Part shown: positions 8,012 through 17,021 of the stretch, piece after piece
How positions within the stretch are numbered: the stretch's first letter is position 1
Layout: each line of letters starts with the position of its first letter
Source of the DNA: Chryseomicrobium sp. FSL W7-1435
GTDB lineage: Bacteria; Bacillota; Bacilli; Bacillales_A; Planococcaceae
Direction of reading: 5' to 3'
Assembly: GCF_038595005.1 (NCBI RefSeq)
Contig: NZ_CP151997.1
Coordinates: forward strand, 1,736,001 to 1,800,000
DNA: 64,000 bases
Notes under the pieces: model-generated
Database searches by the model: none
What the model was told of the DNA's origin: nothing
Seen by the model: the letters and a program-made list of their open reading frames with translations, nothing else
Translations under genes and position numbers: made by a program

Positions 8012-9138
8012 TGTCGTTCCTCCTTGATTGCTCGAGCCATATTCATTTGTTTCCATACAGACCCTTTAGCTTCTTCACCTTGTTCGATGCGAGCGATTGC
8101 CATCTTGATTTGAAGCCGTACTTCATACTCGTCGTCTTCTTGAACATTTTTTAATGCTTCGAGATGTTCGTCACTGCCAACTTCATAAAAGAACATTGCA
8201 GCACGCCAACGAACTAACTTATTTTTGTCTTGAAGCGCTTGTATCATTGCAGATGCAAACTCTTCGTAACCTAAGTCACTAACCGTATCACCCGCAGTTC
8301 GACGGATAGAAGCATTTTTATCTCCAAGAGCGGCGATTATATGGGGTACTACTGCTTTATCTTCTAGAATACCTAGATAGATGACTGCCAGGCGGCGAAT
8401 CGATACCTTTTCGTCTTTCAATGCTTGCGCAAGAAGTGGTAGATCTTCCACTTTTGGATGCGTCAGACGGTCTAATAGTTGATAGCGCACTTGCCAATCT
8501 GTATTTTGAAATTCTTCTAATGAGACAGGATAACGTTTATTTTTCCATTCTGTTTCAGCTTGTGACTCAGGTGAAGCCAATTGAGTTAAACGCTCAGAAG
8601 TAAATGCTGCTTCAATCTCTTCTGACACTTGCTTAGCGATTTCGTCAAACTCACCATAACGAATACCATAGTCCAACCATTTTCGTTGGAGAATATAGTT
8701 TTCATCGTCTTGCATTCTCGCATTAAAAGCTTCCATAAATCGGTCTGGGAGCGCATAGCGTTGCTCTTGTGTAGCGTCGAACAACTTAATTTGCATGGGA
8801 ATGCCATGATAGTCTTGAATGTGTACACGTACTTCCCCAAAACTCTCCTCAGTAGAAAGGACTTCTTCTGAACTAGTCGTTTCTTTTCCGAAAGCTTGTT
8901 CAATCTGTGGAATTAAAACTTCCCAATTGGCTTTTGGATGTTTTTCGACTGCCATGAAATCTGACACATGATAGATGCCTTTTACACCTTCCAAAGCAAA
9001 TAATGCTTGAATTATCTCAGGAGCGTCTTGTAACTGATCTGGCTTATAGTTAAACGTGGTGCCAAATGCTAGCTCTTGATCAACAACAATTTTCATTGAA
9101 TTCGGACTTGGTGTGGGTTCAATCGTAACAATATTCAT
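8008..9138 (-). CDS. ypgR: YpgR / conserved virulence factor C-like protein (Nfu N-terminal domain plus HEAT repeats)
   Basis: A 376-residue cytosolic protein. Residues 1-85 resemble the N-terminal domain of Nfu/NifU iron-sulfur scaffolds (TPSPNSMKIVVD, LFALEGVKGIYHVSDFMAVEK). Residues about 220-350 form short HEAT/PBS-lyase-like repeats (LPLLAQALKDEKVSIRRLAV, HIIAALGDKNASIRRTAGDT). This architecture matches YpgR and staphylococcal CvfC. Its role is not settled; the layout suggests a scaffold. ATG follows AAGGAG, 29 nt after the ABC-F gene. Confidence 0.85.
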   Translation of the reverse strand: MNIVTIEPTPSPNSMKIVVDQELAFGTTFNYKPDQLQDAPEIIQALFALEGVKGIYHVSDFMAVEKHPKANWEVLIPQIEQAFGKETTSSEEVLSTEESFGEVRVHIQDYHGIPMQIKLFDATQEQRYALPDRFMEAFNARMQDDENYILQRKWLDYGIRYGEFDEIAKQVSEEIEAAFTSERLTQLASPESQAETEWKNKRYPVSLEEFQNTDWQVRYQLLDRLTHPKVEDLPLLAQALKDEKVSIRRLAVIYLGILEDKAVVPHIIAALGDKNASIRRTAGDTVSDLGYEEFASAMIQALQDKNKLVRWRAAMFFYEVGSDEHLEALKNVQEDDEYEVRLQIKMAIARIEQGEEAKGSVWKQMNMARAIKEERQ

Positions 9139-9167
9139 GTAATCACTCCTTCTCTCTAACTAGTGTA

Positions 9168-11048
9168 TCATGTAGAGGCAATTTCCTCTAAATACGCCCA
9201 TCGCTCCATCTTAGCCTCTAACTCGCTCTCAAACTGCTCTAGTTTTTCTGAGGCAAGCCTTATTTTATCGTAATCAGATCCAGCGTTATCTATAATTGAC
9301 TGGTGATCAGCTATTTGTGTCTCTAGGGTTTCAATATCTTGTTCAATGGTTTCCCATTCTTTCTTTTCATGATAGGACATCCGTTTTTTCTTAACTTTTT
9401 CTATGTTTTCGTTTTTCTCTATCTCCTGAACTTGGCGAGCAGTTTTAGCTGAAGCTCGTTTATCATCTAAATAGTCTTGGAAAGAATCTAATGAGATGGT
9501 GATGGCTTTGTCTTCTAAAATCCATAATTTCGAAGTGACACGATCGATGAAATAACGGTCATGCGAAACGACAACAACGACACCAGAGAACGAGTCTAAG
9601 TAGTCTTCTAAAACTGCCAAAGTATCTAAATCTAAATCATTAGTAGGTTCATCAAGAATGATTACATTTGGTTGTTGAATCAAGAGTTTTAGAAGGTAAA
9701 GTCTTTTCTTCTCTCCACCAGACAGTTTTGAAATTGGTGTGCCGTGCATAGAGGTAGGAAATAAAAAGCGCTCAAGCATTTGAACGGCAGATAAGCGTTC
9801 ACCAGTAGCTGTTTCAATAGCATTTGAATCTTCTGTAATATAATGCAGCACTCTTTGATTGGGATCAAATTCCGGTAAAGTTTGAGTGAAATACCCCACT
9901 CTCACGGTTTGACCAATGTCCAGTATGCCAGCAGTTGGTAACTCTATTCCTGCTAAAAGTGACAATAGAGTAGTCTTCCCTGCCCCGTTCTCGCCGACAA
10001 TCCCTATGCGATCTTTATTTTGAAGTAAAAAACTAAAATCTGAGAATAAAACATGGTCACCATATTGCTTAGAGATCGCTTTCCCTTCCATTACCTTTTT
10101 CCCTAGTCGACTTGCTGCCAAGTTGACATCAAGGTCTTGATTACTTTGCTTGGTTTGGGCTTTCTCTTGGATATCATCGAAGCGATCTAATCGGGCTTTT
10201 TGTTTAGTAGTACGGGCTTTTGCACCGCGACGAACCCACTTCAATTCATTACGATATAGATTCTGAAGCTTCGATTGTTCAGCTTGCTGATTTTCATAGC
10301 GAATGGCCTTGCTTTCAAGAAATTGCTCGTAGTTCCCTTTGTAACTGTAGAGCGTTTGTTGGTCAATCTCATAAATAGCCGTTGAAATGTTATCCAGGAA
10401 CACACGATCATGCGTCACAAATAAAACCGCACCCGAATAAGCGCGAACCAAATCTTCTAAGGCAATCGTGGATTCTACATCTAAGTGGTTGGTAGGTTCA
10501 TCTAATAGCAGCAAGTCATGTGGTTCGATTAGCGCGCGGGCTAATGCCACCCTCTTTTGTTGGCCACCTGACAGTGTGCCTACAAGCTTTTCAAATTCAG
10601 TGATACCTAATTTGGTCAATGCTTGTTTAGCCGCTGTATTCAGATCCCAGCCACCTTGTAGCTCCATTTGCTCTTGAACAAGTAATAATTCTGATATAAG
10701 CGACATATTTGAAGTATCTTGTTCTGCAGCTTTTCTTAGCTTTTCATAGGTACGATTAAGCGCCATAACCGCAAGATCACTGCTGAACATCGTTTCCAAA
10801 ACACTTTTCTCTTCATCAAGTTCTGGTGCTTGGGACAAATAAGAAATAGAAAAGTCATTCGGATGGTCTAAATGTAGCTTGTCTGCGTCGGCAATACCTG
10901 CGATTATTTGTAATAAAGTAGACTTGCCACTACCATTTTTCCCCACCAAACCTATCTTCTCACCTTGAGTAATTGTAAACTGAATATCTTGAAACAAAGT
11001 TTTTGCACCAACTGTTTTTGTCAGTTGATTAATGATTAATTGCGACAT
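9168..11048 (-). CDS. ABC-F ATPase, Uup/YfmR type
   Basis: A 626-residue cytosolic ABC-F protein with two ATPase domains and no membrane segment. Domain 1 has [17 protein letters not shown] and [11 protein letters not shown]; domain 2 has [17 protein letters not shown] and [10 protein letters not shown]. The basic linker [20 protein letters not shown] and a C-terminal coiled coil (about 555-620) mark the Uup/YfmR branch. Such proteins act at the ribosome; YfmR helps resolve stalls at proline-rich stretches in B. subtilis. It lacks the look of a dedicated antibiotic-resistance ABC-F. Overlaps ypgQ by 13 nt. Confidence 0.9.
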   Translation of the reverse strand: MSQLIINQLTKTVGAKTLFQDIQFTITQGEKIGLVGKNGSGKSTLLQIIAGIADADKLHLDHPNDFSISYLSQAPELDEEKSVLETMFSSDLAVMALNRTYEKLRKAAEQDTSNMSLISELLLVQEQMELQGGWDLNTAAKQALTKLGITEFEKLVGTLSGGQQKRVALARALIEPHDLLLLDEPTNHLDVESTIALEDLVRAYSGAVLFVTHDRVFLDNISTAIYEIDQQTLYSYKGNYEQFLESKAIRYENQQAEQSKLQNLYRNELKWVRRGAKARTTKQKARLDRFDDIQEKAQTKQSNQDLDVNLAASRLGKKVMEGKAISKQYGDHVLFSDFSFLLQNKDRIGIVGENGAGKTTLLSLLAGIELPTAGILDIGQTVRVGYFTQTLPEFDPNQRVLHYITEDSNAIETATGERLSAVQMLERFLFPTSMHGTPISKLSGGEKKRLYLLKLLIQQPNVIILDEPTNDLDLDTLAVLEDYLDSFSGVVVVVSHDRYFIDRVTSKLWILEDKAITISLDSFQDYLDDKRASAKTARQVQEIEKNENIEKVKKKRMSYHEKKEWETIEQDIETLETQIADHQSIIDNAGSDYDKIRLASEKLEQFESELEAKMERWAYLEEIAST

Positions 11049-11659
11049 GGTTGTTCTCCAATCTCATCATAGAGCTGTTGTAAAAATAAAAGCATAAATT
11101 CATGACGTTGTTGCGCCAGATTTTTAGCTTCTTCCGTGTTCATCTTGTCTTTTAATAGTAATAACTTTTCATAAAAGTGTGTGATAGATGCCCCGTTAGG
11201 AACCTCTTTTCCTTGCCACAACGCTTCTACTTCTGAACTTTGATAAAGGGAGCGTCCATTTGCTCCACCAAATGCAAATGTACGTGCAATTCCTACTGCT
11301 CCTAGAGCGTCCAGGCGGTCTGCATCCTGTACGATTTGGGCCTCAAGCGATTCAGCCGTTTGCCCTCCGCTAAAGGATACCTGATCAATAATTGTACGTA
11401 TCTGCTTTTGTTGATCTAGTGAAACGTCATATGTAGTAAAAATAAATTTCATGAAGTCAGCACTTTGCTCATTTGCATATTTTTTATCCTCTACGTCGTG
11501 TAAAGCAACAGCAAATGTTACAATCTCTTCATTTGCTTCTGGATAAGCTGCCAGAATGCGTTTAGCATTTTCGTAGACGCGTTCAATATGAGCCATGTCA
11601 TGACTTGCATCATATTGATTGTAATACTTTTCTAATGAAGGGCGAAGTTTTTCCCACAT
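11036..11659 (-). CDS. ypgQ: HD-domain phosphohydrolase, YpgQ-like
   Basis: A 207-residue metal-dependent phosphohydrolase. The HD ligands are visible as His20/Asp21 in [13 protein letters not shown] in [10 protein letters not shown] and a later Asp in [24 protein letters not shown], a block typical of YpgQ-type enzymes. B. subtilis YpgQ has pyrophosphohydrolase activity on nucleoside triphosphates; the substrate here is inferred from that. It is first in the operon leading to ABC-F, ypgR, brxA and the methyltransferase. Confidence 0.87.
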   Translation of the reverse strand: MWEKLRPSLEKYYNQYDASHDMAHIERVYENAKRILAAYPEANEEIVTFAVALHDVEDKKYANEQSADFMKFIFTTYDVSLDQQKQIRTIIDQVSFSGGQTAESLEAQIVQDADRLDALGAVGIARTFAFGGANGRSLYQSSEVEALWQGKEVPNGASITHFYEKLLLLKDKMNTEEAKNLAQQRHEFMLLFLQQLYDEIGEQPCRN

Positions 11660-11679
11660 CCTAAATATCCCCTTTCAAA

Positions 11680-11708
11680 TTGACGTAGTGCGTCGAATCC
11701 TGTATAGT
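11680..11708 (+). promoter_or_regulatory. Predicted sigma-A promoter of the first cold-shock gene
   Basis: TTGACG (11680-11685) and TATAGT (11703-11708) are separated by 17 nt, near consensus, about 48 nt upstream of the cold-shock start. The leader is short, unlike that of the second cold-shock gene at 12731. The site lies in the 96-nt gap shared with divergent ypgQ. Confidence 0.75.
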
Positions 11709-11755
11709 TTAGCTAGTAATTATCAGATTTTTCTAACGAGGGGGGTCCTGGTACG

Positions 11756-11965
11756 ATGCAACAAGGACTAGTAAAATGGTTTAACGCTGAAAAGGGTTAT
11801 GGTTTTATTGAATCAACCGAAGGTGAAGATGTTTTCGTACATTTTACAGGTATCCAAGGTGATGGATTCCGAACGTTAGAAGAAGGTCAAAAAGTTCACT
11901 ATCGTACCGTAGAAGGCAATCGAGGACCACAAGCTGCCGATGTGCAAGTGATCCTAGCTGAATAA
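11756..11965 (+). CDS. Cold-shock domain protein (CspD-like)
   Basis: A 69-residue single cold-shock domain, an RNA/ssDNA-binding beta-barrel acting as RNA chaperone. RNP1 KGYGFIE and RNP2 VFVHF are intact, and the [11 protein letters not shown] start is typical. ATG is preceded by a G-rich GAGGGGGGTCC. B. subtilis has cspD at the equivalent place. It shares the fold but only part of the sequence with the protein at 12731-12931, so two divergent Csp paralogues lie less than 1 kb apart. Own promoter and terminator. Confidence 0.95.
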   Translation: MQQGLVKWFNAEKGYGFIESTEGEDVFVHFTGIQGDGFRTLEEGQKVHYRTVEGNRGPQAADVQVILAE

Positions 11966-11975
11966 ATCTATTTAT

Positions 11976-12005
11976 ACCCTCGCATTGTCTGCGTGGGTTT
12001 TTTTA
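11976..12005 (+). terminator. Rho-independent terminator of the cold-shock gene
   Basis: Stem ACCCTCGC (11976-11983) with GCGTGGGT (11991-11998, one G-T pair) around a 7-nt loop, followed by a run of seven further T. It ends the plus-strand cold-shock transcript and abuts the stop of the convergent small zinc-binding protein. Confidence 0.8.
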
Positions 12006-12188
12006 TGATTTCTGAAACAACTTTTCACCGGTTTGTTTTAATTCTTTTCCCACCGAGCAGCCATTGATACAAAACTGATGCGCAGCAGTTTTTCCCTTAC
12101 GCGCTCGTAAATCATGTTTAATTGGACAACCATCACAGTAAACTTCAAGTAAACGGTTGATTTCATTAGTTACTTGTTGTGTTAGCAC
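12003..12188 (-). CDS. Small zinc-finger-like protein, YpeQ-type
   Basis: A 61-residue protein with CDGC (residues 18-21) and a later H-x2-FC-x3-C set (HQFCINGC), fitting a small C2HC-type zinc-binding domain of Bacillales proteins such as YpeQ. DNA or RNA binding is possible but not shown. It lies between the cold-shock gene and the divergent RNase H-like gene, as in the corresponding B. subtilis region. The start is the first ATG of the frame, with only a weak upstream AGGTGGGAT. Confidence 0.7.
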   Translation of the reverse strand: MLTQQVTNEINRLLEVYCDGCPIKHDLRARKGKTAAHQFCINGCSVGKELKQTGEKLFQKS

Positions 12189-12260
12189 GTTTATCCCACC
12201 TTATCTATTGTAGTAGTATAATCGTTTTTGGAACGTTGTTGCAAGGAAAGGAATTAGAAT

Positions 12261-12644
12261 ATGATTGAACTGTATACAGATGCAGCCACCAGAGGTAATC
12301 CTGGCGAAAGTGCAATCGGTGTTTATTGGAAGGGCAATGGCGAGGTTGGCATGTATGCCACGAAGATAGGTAGCTACTCAAACCATGAAGCTGAATTTAT
12401 CGCTTTACGAGATGGGATTCAACAAATCCTCTCACTTAAACCAGATATTCTTTCTATACGCGTCGATTCAAAAATAGTCTATGATGCTGTAGATCGAGGT
12501 TTTGTTAAAAACCCTGTATTTAAAGTGTATTTAGCCGAAATCGAATCTTTATTAGCTCCTATCCCTATGTACTTTATCAAATGGATCCCAGAGAAAGAAA
12601 ATAAGGCCGCTCATCGGTTAGCAACTGATAAATTGAGAGAGTGA
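12261..12644 (+). CDS. RNase HI-like protein, YpdQ type; last catalytic Asp replaced
   Basis: A 127-residue RNase H-fold protein. Three of four DEDD carboxylates are present: Asp7 (LYTDAATRGNPG), Glu45 (NHEAEF) and Asp69 (RVDSK). The fourth, normally Asp in an N-x-x-A-D-x-L-A context, is His118 (NKAAHRLATD). B. subtilis YpdQ, at the same locus, has been described as inactive as an RNase H, so this copy may also be a non-canonical or inactive nuclease (inference). ATG follows AAGGAA. Confidence 0.82.
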   Translation: MIELYTDAATRGNPGESAIGVYWKGNGEVGMYATKIGSYSNHEAEFIALRDGIQQILSLKPDILSIRVDSKIVYDAVDRGFVKNPVFKVYLAEIESLLAPIPMYFIKWIPEKENKAAHRLATDKLRE

Positions 12645-12692
12645 ATAACGTTGTAACCAATACTACCTTTATGAATTATATAAAAGCATAAA

Positions 12693-12718
12693 AAAAAGGC
12701 CTCCGAGGAGGCCTTTTT
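12693..12718. terminator. Bidirectional rho-independent terminator
   Basis: A-tract, GGCCTCC (12698-12704), two-base centre, GGAGGCC (12707-12713), T-tract. The symmetric A/T flanks let it terminate both the RNase H-like gene (plus) and the second cold-shock gene (minus). Confidence 0.9.
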
Positions 12719-12730
12719 GAAGGTTTGAAA

Positions 12731-12931
12731 TTAAGCTTTGTTTACGTTAGTAGCTTGTAGGCCACGTTGACCTTGCTCGATTTCGAAAGTTACGTCTTGA
12801 CCTTCGTCAAGAGTTTTGAAACCTTCGCCTTGAATAGCTGAGAAGTGAACGAATACGTCGTCTCCGCCTTCGCGTTCGATGAATCCGAATCCTTTTTCTG
12901 AGTTAAACCATTTTACTTTACCTTGTTCCAT
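12731..12931 (-). CDS. Cold-shock domain protein (CspB/CspC type)
   Basis: A 66-residue cold-shock domain with RNP1 KGFGFIE and RNP2 VFVHF, start [14 protein letters not shown], close to the main CspB/CspC proteins of Bacillales. ATG at 12931 is preceded by GAGGAGG; a longer in-frame reading from 13030 is untranslated leader. A near-consensus promoter about 115 nt upstream gives a leader of around 108 nt containing an inverted repeat, as in cold-inducible csp genes whose leaders control mRNA stability and translation. Confidence 0.96.
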   Translation of the reverse strand: MEQGKVKWFNSEKGFGFIEREGGDDVFVHFSAIQGEGFKTLDEGQDVTFEIEQGQRGLQATNVNKA

Positions 12932-12983
12932 GTGTGTATCCTCCTCGTGTACTATGTGTACACTTTTGTTACTATCCTTGCTC

Positions 12984-13005
12984 AACACTGTTAAGTAAAA
13001 GTGTT
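12984..13005 (-). promoter_or_regulatory. Inverted repeat in the leader of the second cold-shock gene
   Basis: On the minus strand AACACT and AGTGTT flank a 10-nt loop, roughly 55-75 nt upstream of the start codon and inside the predicted 5' leader. It may be part of a temperature-responsive leader structure. Pattern only. Confidence 0.4.
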
Positions 13006-13045
13006 GCCACTTACTAACGCTCCGAAGCAAAAATAATTCTATTAC

Positions 13046-13074
13046 AATATACCATGAGCTGGGAGAGAATGCAA
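13046..13074 (-). promoter_or_regulatory. Predicted sigma-A promoter of the second cold-shock gene
   Basis: TTGCAT (13074-13069) and TATATT (13051-13046) with a 17-nt spacer on the minus strand, immediately after the coaW stop. I see no terminator between coaW and this promoter, so read-through from coaW is possible. Confidence 0.7.
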
Positions 13075-13083
13075 ATAGTTTGG

Positions 13084-13893
13084 TTAAATTGTTAACAAAG
13101 CACCAATCGCACCACTAAAGCCATGTTGTGGTAAAAACAGTGGGTTTTTGTCCTTCAAAATTGTATAGGAGGCAATAACTTTTTGTAGCATTTCATTATT
13201 TTCAAGTGTTGTGCCAATGTAGATAATATCTGTGCAATTCTTTGTATCTGCGGCTTGAATGGAGAGTGAAGAAATGACCTCTCCTATCATCCCTTGGATA
13301 CCCGCCAAATAATCATCTGAGGAATTAGCATTTGCATCAGCGGTCAGAAGAGCTCCAAAGTTGCTTGCCGTTAACGAGCCCTTAATAGGTAATTCATTAT
13401 GCTGATAAATATCTTCCACTCGCACATCAATCCACTTTCTTGATCCTTGCTCACTCTTAGCTACAATTTCCGAAAAATCATCAGTGCCAATCAAAACTTT
13501 ACTTAATCCGAGTAAAGTTCCACCCCCAATTCCCGTTCCTGCTAAACGTTCGTGGAAATTACCGTTCAAGTAATGGATAGAAGTTCCCGTCCCAATGTTC
13601 GTGATAATGGTCTCTTGGGTTTGTAACTCACTTTTTTTCAATTGATACATAACACCTTGAATGGTGGCATCAAATTCAACTACATATTGATAGTTCTCAG
13701 AGCCTAAGAAATGTTCAAGTTGTTTGGCTCGTCCTCCAGTCATACAAATTTTAGGATTCTCGAACCGAGTGATGATCCACTCTTTTACTAAATCAAATCG
13801 TGCTGACGGGAAATACGTAGTAACAATTTCCTCATCTTGCCAATAAGCCAACTTGACAAGGGTACCTCCAGCATCTATACCTATTGAAGACAT
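13084..13893 (-). CDS. coaW: Type II pantothenate kinase CoaW
   Basis: Phosphorylates pantothenate in the first step of coenzyme A synthesis. Type II kinases, as in Staphylococcus, belong to the ASKHA fold and are not feedback-inhibited by CoA. The 269-residue protein begins [16 protein letters not shown] (phosphate loop) and has [12 protein letters not shown] and [16 protein letters not shown] (second phosphate/adenosine blocks). ATG at 13893 has AAAGGAA upstream; a longer frame from 13926 runs into the preceding gene. Last gene of the osmC-amidohydrolase-coaW run. Confidence 0.93.
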   Translation of the reverse strand: MSSIGIDAGGTLVKLAYWQDEEIVTTYFPSARFDLVKEWIITRFENPKICMTGGRAKQLEHFLGSENYQYVVEFDATIQGVMYQLKKSELQTQETIITNIGTGTSIHYLNGNFHERLAGTGIGGGTLLGLSKVLIGTDDFSEIVAKSEQGSRKWIDVRVEDIYQHNELPIKGSLTASNFGALLTADANANSSDDYLAGIQGMIGEVISSLSIQAADTKNCTDIIYIGTTLENNEMLQKVIASYTILKDKNPLFLPQHGFSGAIGALLTI

Positions 13894-13894
13894 G

Positions 13895-15418
13895 TTACAA
13901 TTCCTTTCTATAAACCGTTTCCCCATTCACGATTGTTTGTTCAACTGTAAGATGGATAATCGAGTCTTTCGTAATTTCTTCTGATAAAATCGTAAAGTCT
14001 GCCACAAAGCCTGGACTAATCTTACCGAAACGATTTTGTTGTCCTGCAATCTTCGCCGCTCCAGTTGTGTACAGTTGGATTGCTTCAAAAGGGGTCAACT
14101 CTTGCTCAGGTAAATAGGGATTATTAATGGCAGCTTGAATTCCTAGTAAAGGATCAGCAGTCTCAATTGGAGCATCTGAGCCACCTGCTAGTCCTATCCC
14201 TCTCTCTAAAAGCGTCTTCCATGCGTATGCATAGTCCAGTCTTTCTTGTCCTAGACGGTCCTTTACCCAGGGAAAATCAGAAGGTACAAACATTGGTTGG
14301 ATGTCACACATAACATTCAAATTAGCTATTCGCTCAACTAGTTCTTTTGATAACACGTTTACGTGAATCAATCGGTCCACCACGCCTTCAGTTGGCGGAT
14401 AGTTCTCTAGAAGTTCCACTATCTGTTCCGTAGCACGGTCTCCAATCACATGGACAGCGATACCCGCTTGGTGATTTCTTGCCAGTTTAACCATCTCAAT
14501 TAAGGCCTCTTTTGTATGTATCGCTACCCCTTCAAGTTCTGGCTCATCTGAATAAGGAGAAGACAGCCAAGCAGTATGCCCTCCTAATGATCCATCCATA
14601 AATAGCTTCATACAGCCAAAGGATAGGAAGTCATCACCTGTCTCATGAACCATTTCTTGAAAAACAAGATGATGACGTAACAGATGGGCTCGGAAACTAC
14701 TTCCTAATGCCAGTCGATAGGCACTTAGCGGATTCGTATAAGCTCCATAGTATGCCATGTCTTCCGTATGCCCACCTGTCAAACCAAGACTATGTAAATC
14801 ACGTATACTTGCCTGAATAATAGTGGCTAAGTCTTCCACCGAAAGTTCAGGAATGGCTTTTACAACAAGTTGCTGCGCCTCATCATAAAATAACCCGTTT
14901 AGTTCACCCGTTTGAGAATCACGGCCAATTACTCCTCCCTGCATTTCTTCAATCGATGAAGAAACACCGGCAATTTCAAGTGCTTTTGTGTTCGCTACAA
15001 GCACGTGGCGACATACTCTTTTTAACATGACCGGTGTATCAGGAAATATCATATCTAAATCCGCTCTTGTTGGAGGTCGATTATCCATCAGAATATTGTC
15101 GTTCCAGCCCTCCAGTACAATCCAACCTGATACTGGTGTTGCAGAGGCAACTATTTCTAAAATTTCACGGATAGACCTGCAAGTCGACAAGTCAGCGGAT
15201 AAAATCTTTTGACCATGACCTATTAAGTGCATATGACTATCTATAAACCCTGGATATATCACGTTTCCTTGCATCGATAGTTGTTCGTCTGCGAGCGCTT
15301 TCAATTCTTCAAAAGTACCTGTAGCTTGGATAACTCCGTTGTCTAGTAAGACAGCTTCAACCGAATGATGCTCTTGCTCCATAGTGATGAATGTACCATT
15401 ATATAGGAGAGTTTTCAT
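13895..15418 (-). CDS. Amidohydrolase family 3 protein, YtcJ-like
   Basis: A 507-residue metal-dependent hydrolase of the YtcJ/N-substituted-formamide-deformylase-like group. Metal-site landmarks are FIDSHMHL (HxH), VHVIGDRA and a late GSDAPIET; an N-terminal beta domain and a C-terminal end (ADFTILSEEI) complete the amidohydrolase layout. The substrate is not predictable. ATG behind AGGAGG; it overlaps osmC by 20 nt and ends 1 nt before coaW, so all three are probably one operon. Confidence 0.85.
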   Translation of the reverse strand: MKTLLYNGTFITMEQEHHSVEAVLLDNGVIQATGTFEELKALADEQLSMQGNVIYPGFIDSHMHLIGHGQKILSADLSTCRSIREILEIVASATPVSGWIVLEGWNDNILMDNRPPTRADLDMIFPDTPVMLKRVCRHVLVANTKALEIAGVSSSIEEMQGGVIGRDSQTGELNGLFYDEAQQLVVKAIPELSVEDLATIIQASIRDLHSLGLTGGHTEDMAYYGAYTNPLSAYRLALGSSFRAHLLRHHLVFQEMVHETGDDFLSFGCMKLFMDGSLGGHTAWLSSPYSDEPELEGVAIHTKEALIEMVKLARNHQAGIAVHVIGDRATEQIVELLENYPPTEGVVDRLIHVNVLSKELVERIANLNVMCDIQPMFVPSDFPWVKDRLGQERLDYAYAWKTLLERGIGLAGGSDAPIETADPLLGIQAAINNPYLPEQELTPFEAIQLYTTGAAKIAGQQNRFGKISPGFVADFTILSEEITKDSIIHLTVEQTIVNGETVYRKEL

Positions 15419-15854
15419 GATGTTCCTCCTGAAATGTCGGATGAACCATAATTTTTACGGACCCTTTAAGTGCATTACTAATCATACACCGTTCATCCGC
15501 TTTATGGACTAACCGCTCAAGTATTTTTTTCTTTTCATGAGGATAATTTAGGATTGTAGGATAGTGATGCAGTTCACTAACGCGATAAATCCCATCCTCA
15601 ACTTCTACTACTAATTCTGAACGTAATTCAATATCTGCATGAGCAATTTGACTTCTTTCAAACATTGCGCCTAACGTCATTATATAACATCCTGCAGCAG
15701 AGCTTAATAAGAGTTCGTCAGGGTTTGTGCCTCTCCCTGGTCCGTCTAGTGCTGCTGGAATAGAAAATTCTAATTGATGGTCAGCTATAACTACTTTGCC
15801 GACTGTATTACGGTGATGATCCCAAGTAAGAGACTGGTGAAAAGTATGTCGCAT
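15399..15854 (-). CDS. OsmC family protein (organic peroxide/stress-related)
   Basis: A 151-residue OsmC-fold protein. Two redox cysteines sit in the expected places, Cys56 in SSAAGCYIMTLGAMF and Cys123 in DERCMISNAL. OsmC/Ohr proteins reduce organic hydroperoxides, but this subgroup (YhfA-like) is less studied, so peroxidase activity is inferred. ATG follows AAAGGA. First gene of the run with the amidohydrolase and coaW. Confidence 0.87.
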   Translation of the reverse strand: MRHTFHQSLTWDHHRNTVGKVVIADHQLEFSIPAALDGPGRGTNPDELLLSSAAGCYIMTLGAMFERSQIAHADIELRSELVVEVEDGIYRVSELHHYPTILNYPHEKKKILERLVHKADERCMISNALKGSVKIMVHPTFQEEHHENSPI

Positions 15855-15912
15855 CCATTTACATCCTTTCTTTTTTATTAGTATACTTGAATTCAGAAAG
15901 CGAGGAAATGAA

Positions 15913-16296
15913 ATGACTGCTAACTACAAAATTCTCGGTGTGATTGTTATGTCGATCACTCTGTTTTTATTACTATTGGGGACGGGTATAATTCTTGATC
16001 AAGAATTAACGACTTCCAATATGGTCACTATGGTTGCGTATGGTTTGGCTGCCGGATTGTTTGCAGGTGCACTTGCTTATTTAAATTTAAAAATAGGACT
16101 TCTACTATTTTTAGTAGGTTTGTTAATTGGCTTTATCGAGATGTTCCGAAGCTTTTTGTTCGCTTCAGGTGAATTTGCAGACTTAGCAGGCTTATTGTCC
16201 TTATTTATGTTTACAGCTTTTGGACTTATCATCGGCTTGATTGTTGAAGGTATACGATTCTTAATGAACAAGCGAAAACCGCCCACAAATCTGTGA
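15913..16296 (+). CDS. Small four-helix membrane protein of unknown function
   Basis: A 127-residue integral membrane protein with four predicted spans (about residues 8-28, 38-58, 61-85, 93-117) and a basic C-terminal tail (MNKRKPPTNL), which should face the cytoplasm. I do not recognise a named family. ATG follows GCGAGGAAA. It is divergent from osmC and convergent with livF, and its final codons form part of the terminator hairpin. Confidence 0.7.
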   Translation: MTANYKILGVIVMSITLFLLLLGTGIILDQELTTSNMVTMVAYGLAAGLFAGALAYLNLKIGLLLFLVGLLIGFIEMFRSFLFASGEFADLAGLLSLFMFTAFGLIIGLIVEGIRFLMNKRKPPTNL

Positions 16297-16306
16297 GCGG
16301 TTTTTG
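16275..16306. terminator. Bidirectional terminator overlapping the membrane-protein stop
   Basis: AAAACCGC (16275-16282) pairs with GCGGTTTT (16297-16304), extended by CACA/TGTG, with T-tracts on both strands. It ends the plus-strand gene and lies directly after the livF stop at 16308 on the minus strand. Confidence 0.85.
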
Positions 16307-16307
16307 T

Positions 16308-17021
16308 TTAGTGTCCACCTAAATAGGCTTTACGAATTTCTTCAGAAGAATGCAGCTCTTCGGCCGAACCTGATAATACAACTCGACCTGTTTCAATGAC
16401 GTAGCCTCTGTTAGCGATTGATAACGCCATGTGTGCATTTTGTTCAACCAGTAAGATAGTAGTTCCTTCTGCATTGATATCTTTAATGACTTGGAAAATC
16501 GTCTTAACCATCAAAGGTGCAAGACCCATCGAAGGTTCATCGAGCAACAATAGTTTAGGTTTCGCCATTATTGCACGACCCATAGCTAGCATTTGCTGTT
16601 CTCCACCTGAAAGTGTGCCTGAAAGTTGTTTTCTGCGTTCCAATAATCTTGGAAATGTTTCGAAAACCTTCTGCATATCTTCTGCAATCCCTTTTTTATC
16701 TTTTCTTAAAAAGGCTCCCAGCTCTAGATTTTCCTCAACAGTGAGATTAGCAAAAACGCGTCTACCCTCAGGAACATGCGAAATTCCTGTTTTCACAATC
16801 CCTTGCGCAGCTTTTCCTGCAATTGAAGAGCCCAGAAATTCAATGGAGCCTGATTTAGGTTTTAAGAGACCAGACAATGTTTTAAGCAGCGTACTCTTCC
16901 CTGCTCCATTGGCGCCAATTAGCGAGACGATTTCGCCTTCGTTTACTGTCACTGAAACATCTTTCAGCGCTTGTATATTGCCATAAAATACATCTATATT
17001 TTTCACTTCCAGCATCGTCAT
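16308..17021 (-). CDS. livF: Branched-chain amino acid ABC transporter, ATP-binding protein LivF
   Basis: One of the two ATPases energising uptake of leucine, isoleucine and valine. The 237 residues include GANGAGKST (Walker A), LSGGEQQMLAMGRA (signature), LLLDEPSMGL (Walker B) and a switch His in LVEQNAH. EGRRVFANLTVEENL is typical of LivF. ATG behind GGAGGTAACGGA and overlapping livG by 4 nt. Last gene of livHMGF. Confidence 0.95.
   Translation of the reverse strand: MTMLEVKNIDVFYGNIQALKDVSVTVNEGEIVSLIGANGAGKSTLLKTLSGLLKPKSGSIEFLGSSIAGKAAQGIVKTGISHVPEGRRVFANLTVEENLELGAFLRKDKKGIAEDMQKVFETFPRLLERRKQLSGTLSGGEQQMLAMGRAIMAKPKLLLLDEPSMGLAPLMVKTIFQVIKDINAEGTTILLVEQNAHMALSIANRGYVIETGRVVLSGSAEELHSSEEIRKAYLGGH

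Noticed and set aside
9168-11048. Antibiotic-resistance ABC-F protein
   Set aside because: The linker and C-terminal coiled coil follow the housekeeping Uup/YfmR type, and the gene sits in a conserved operon.
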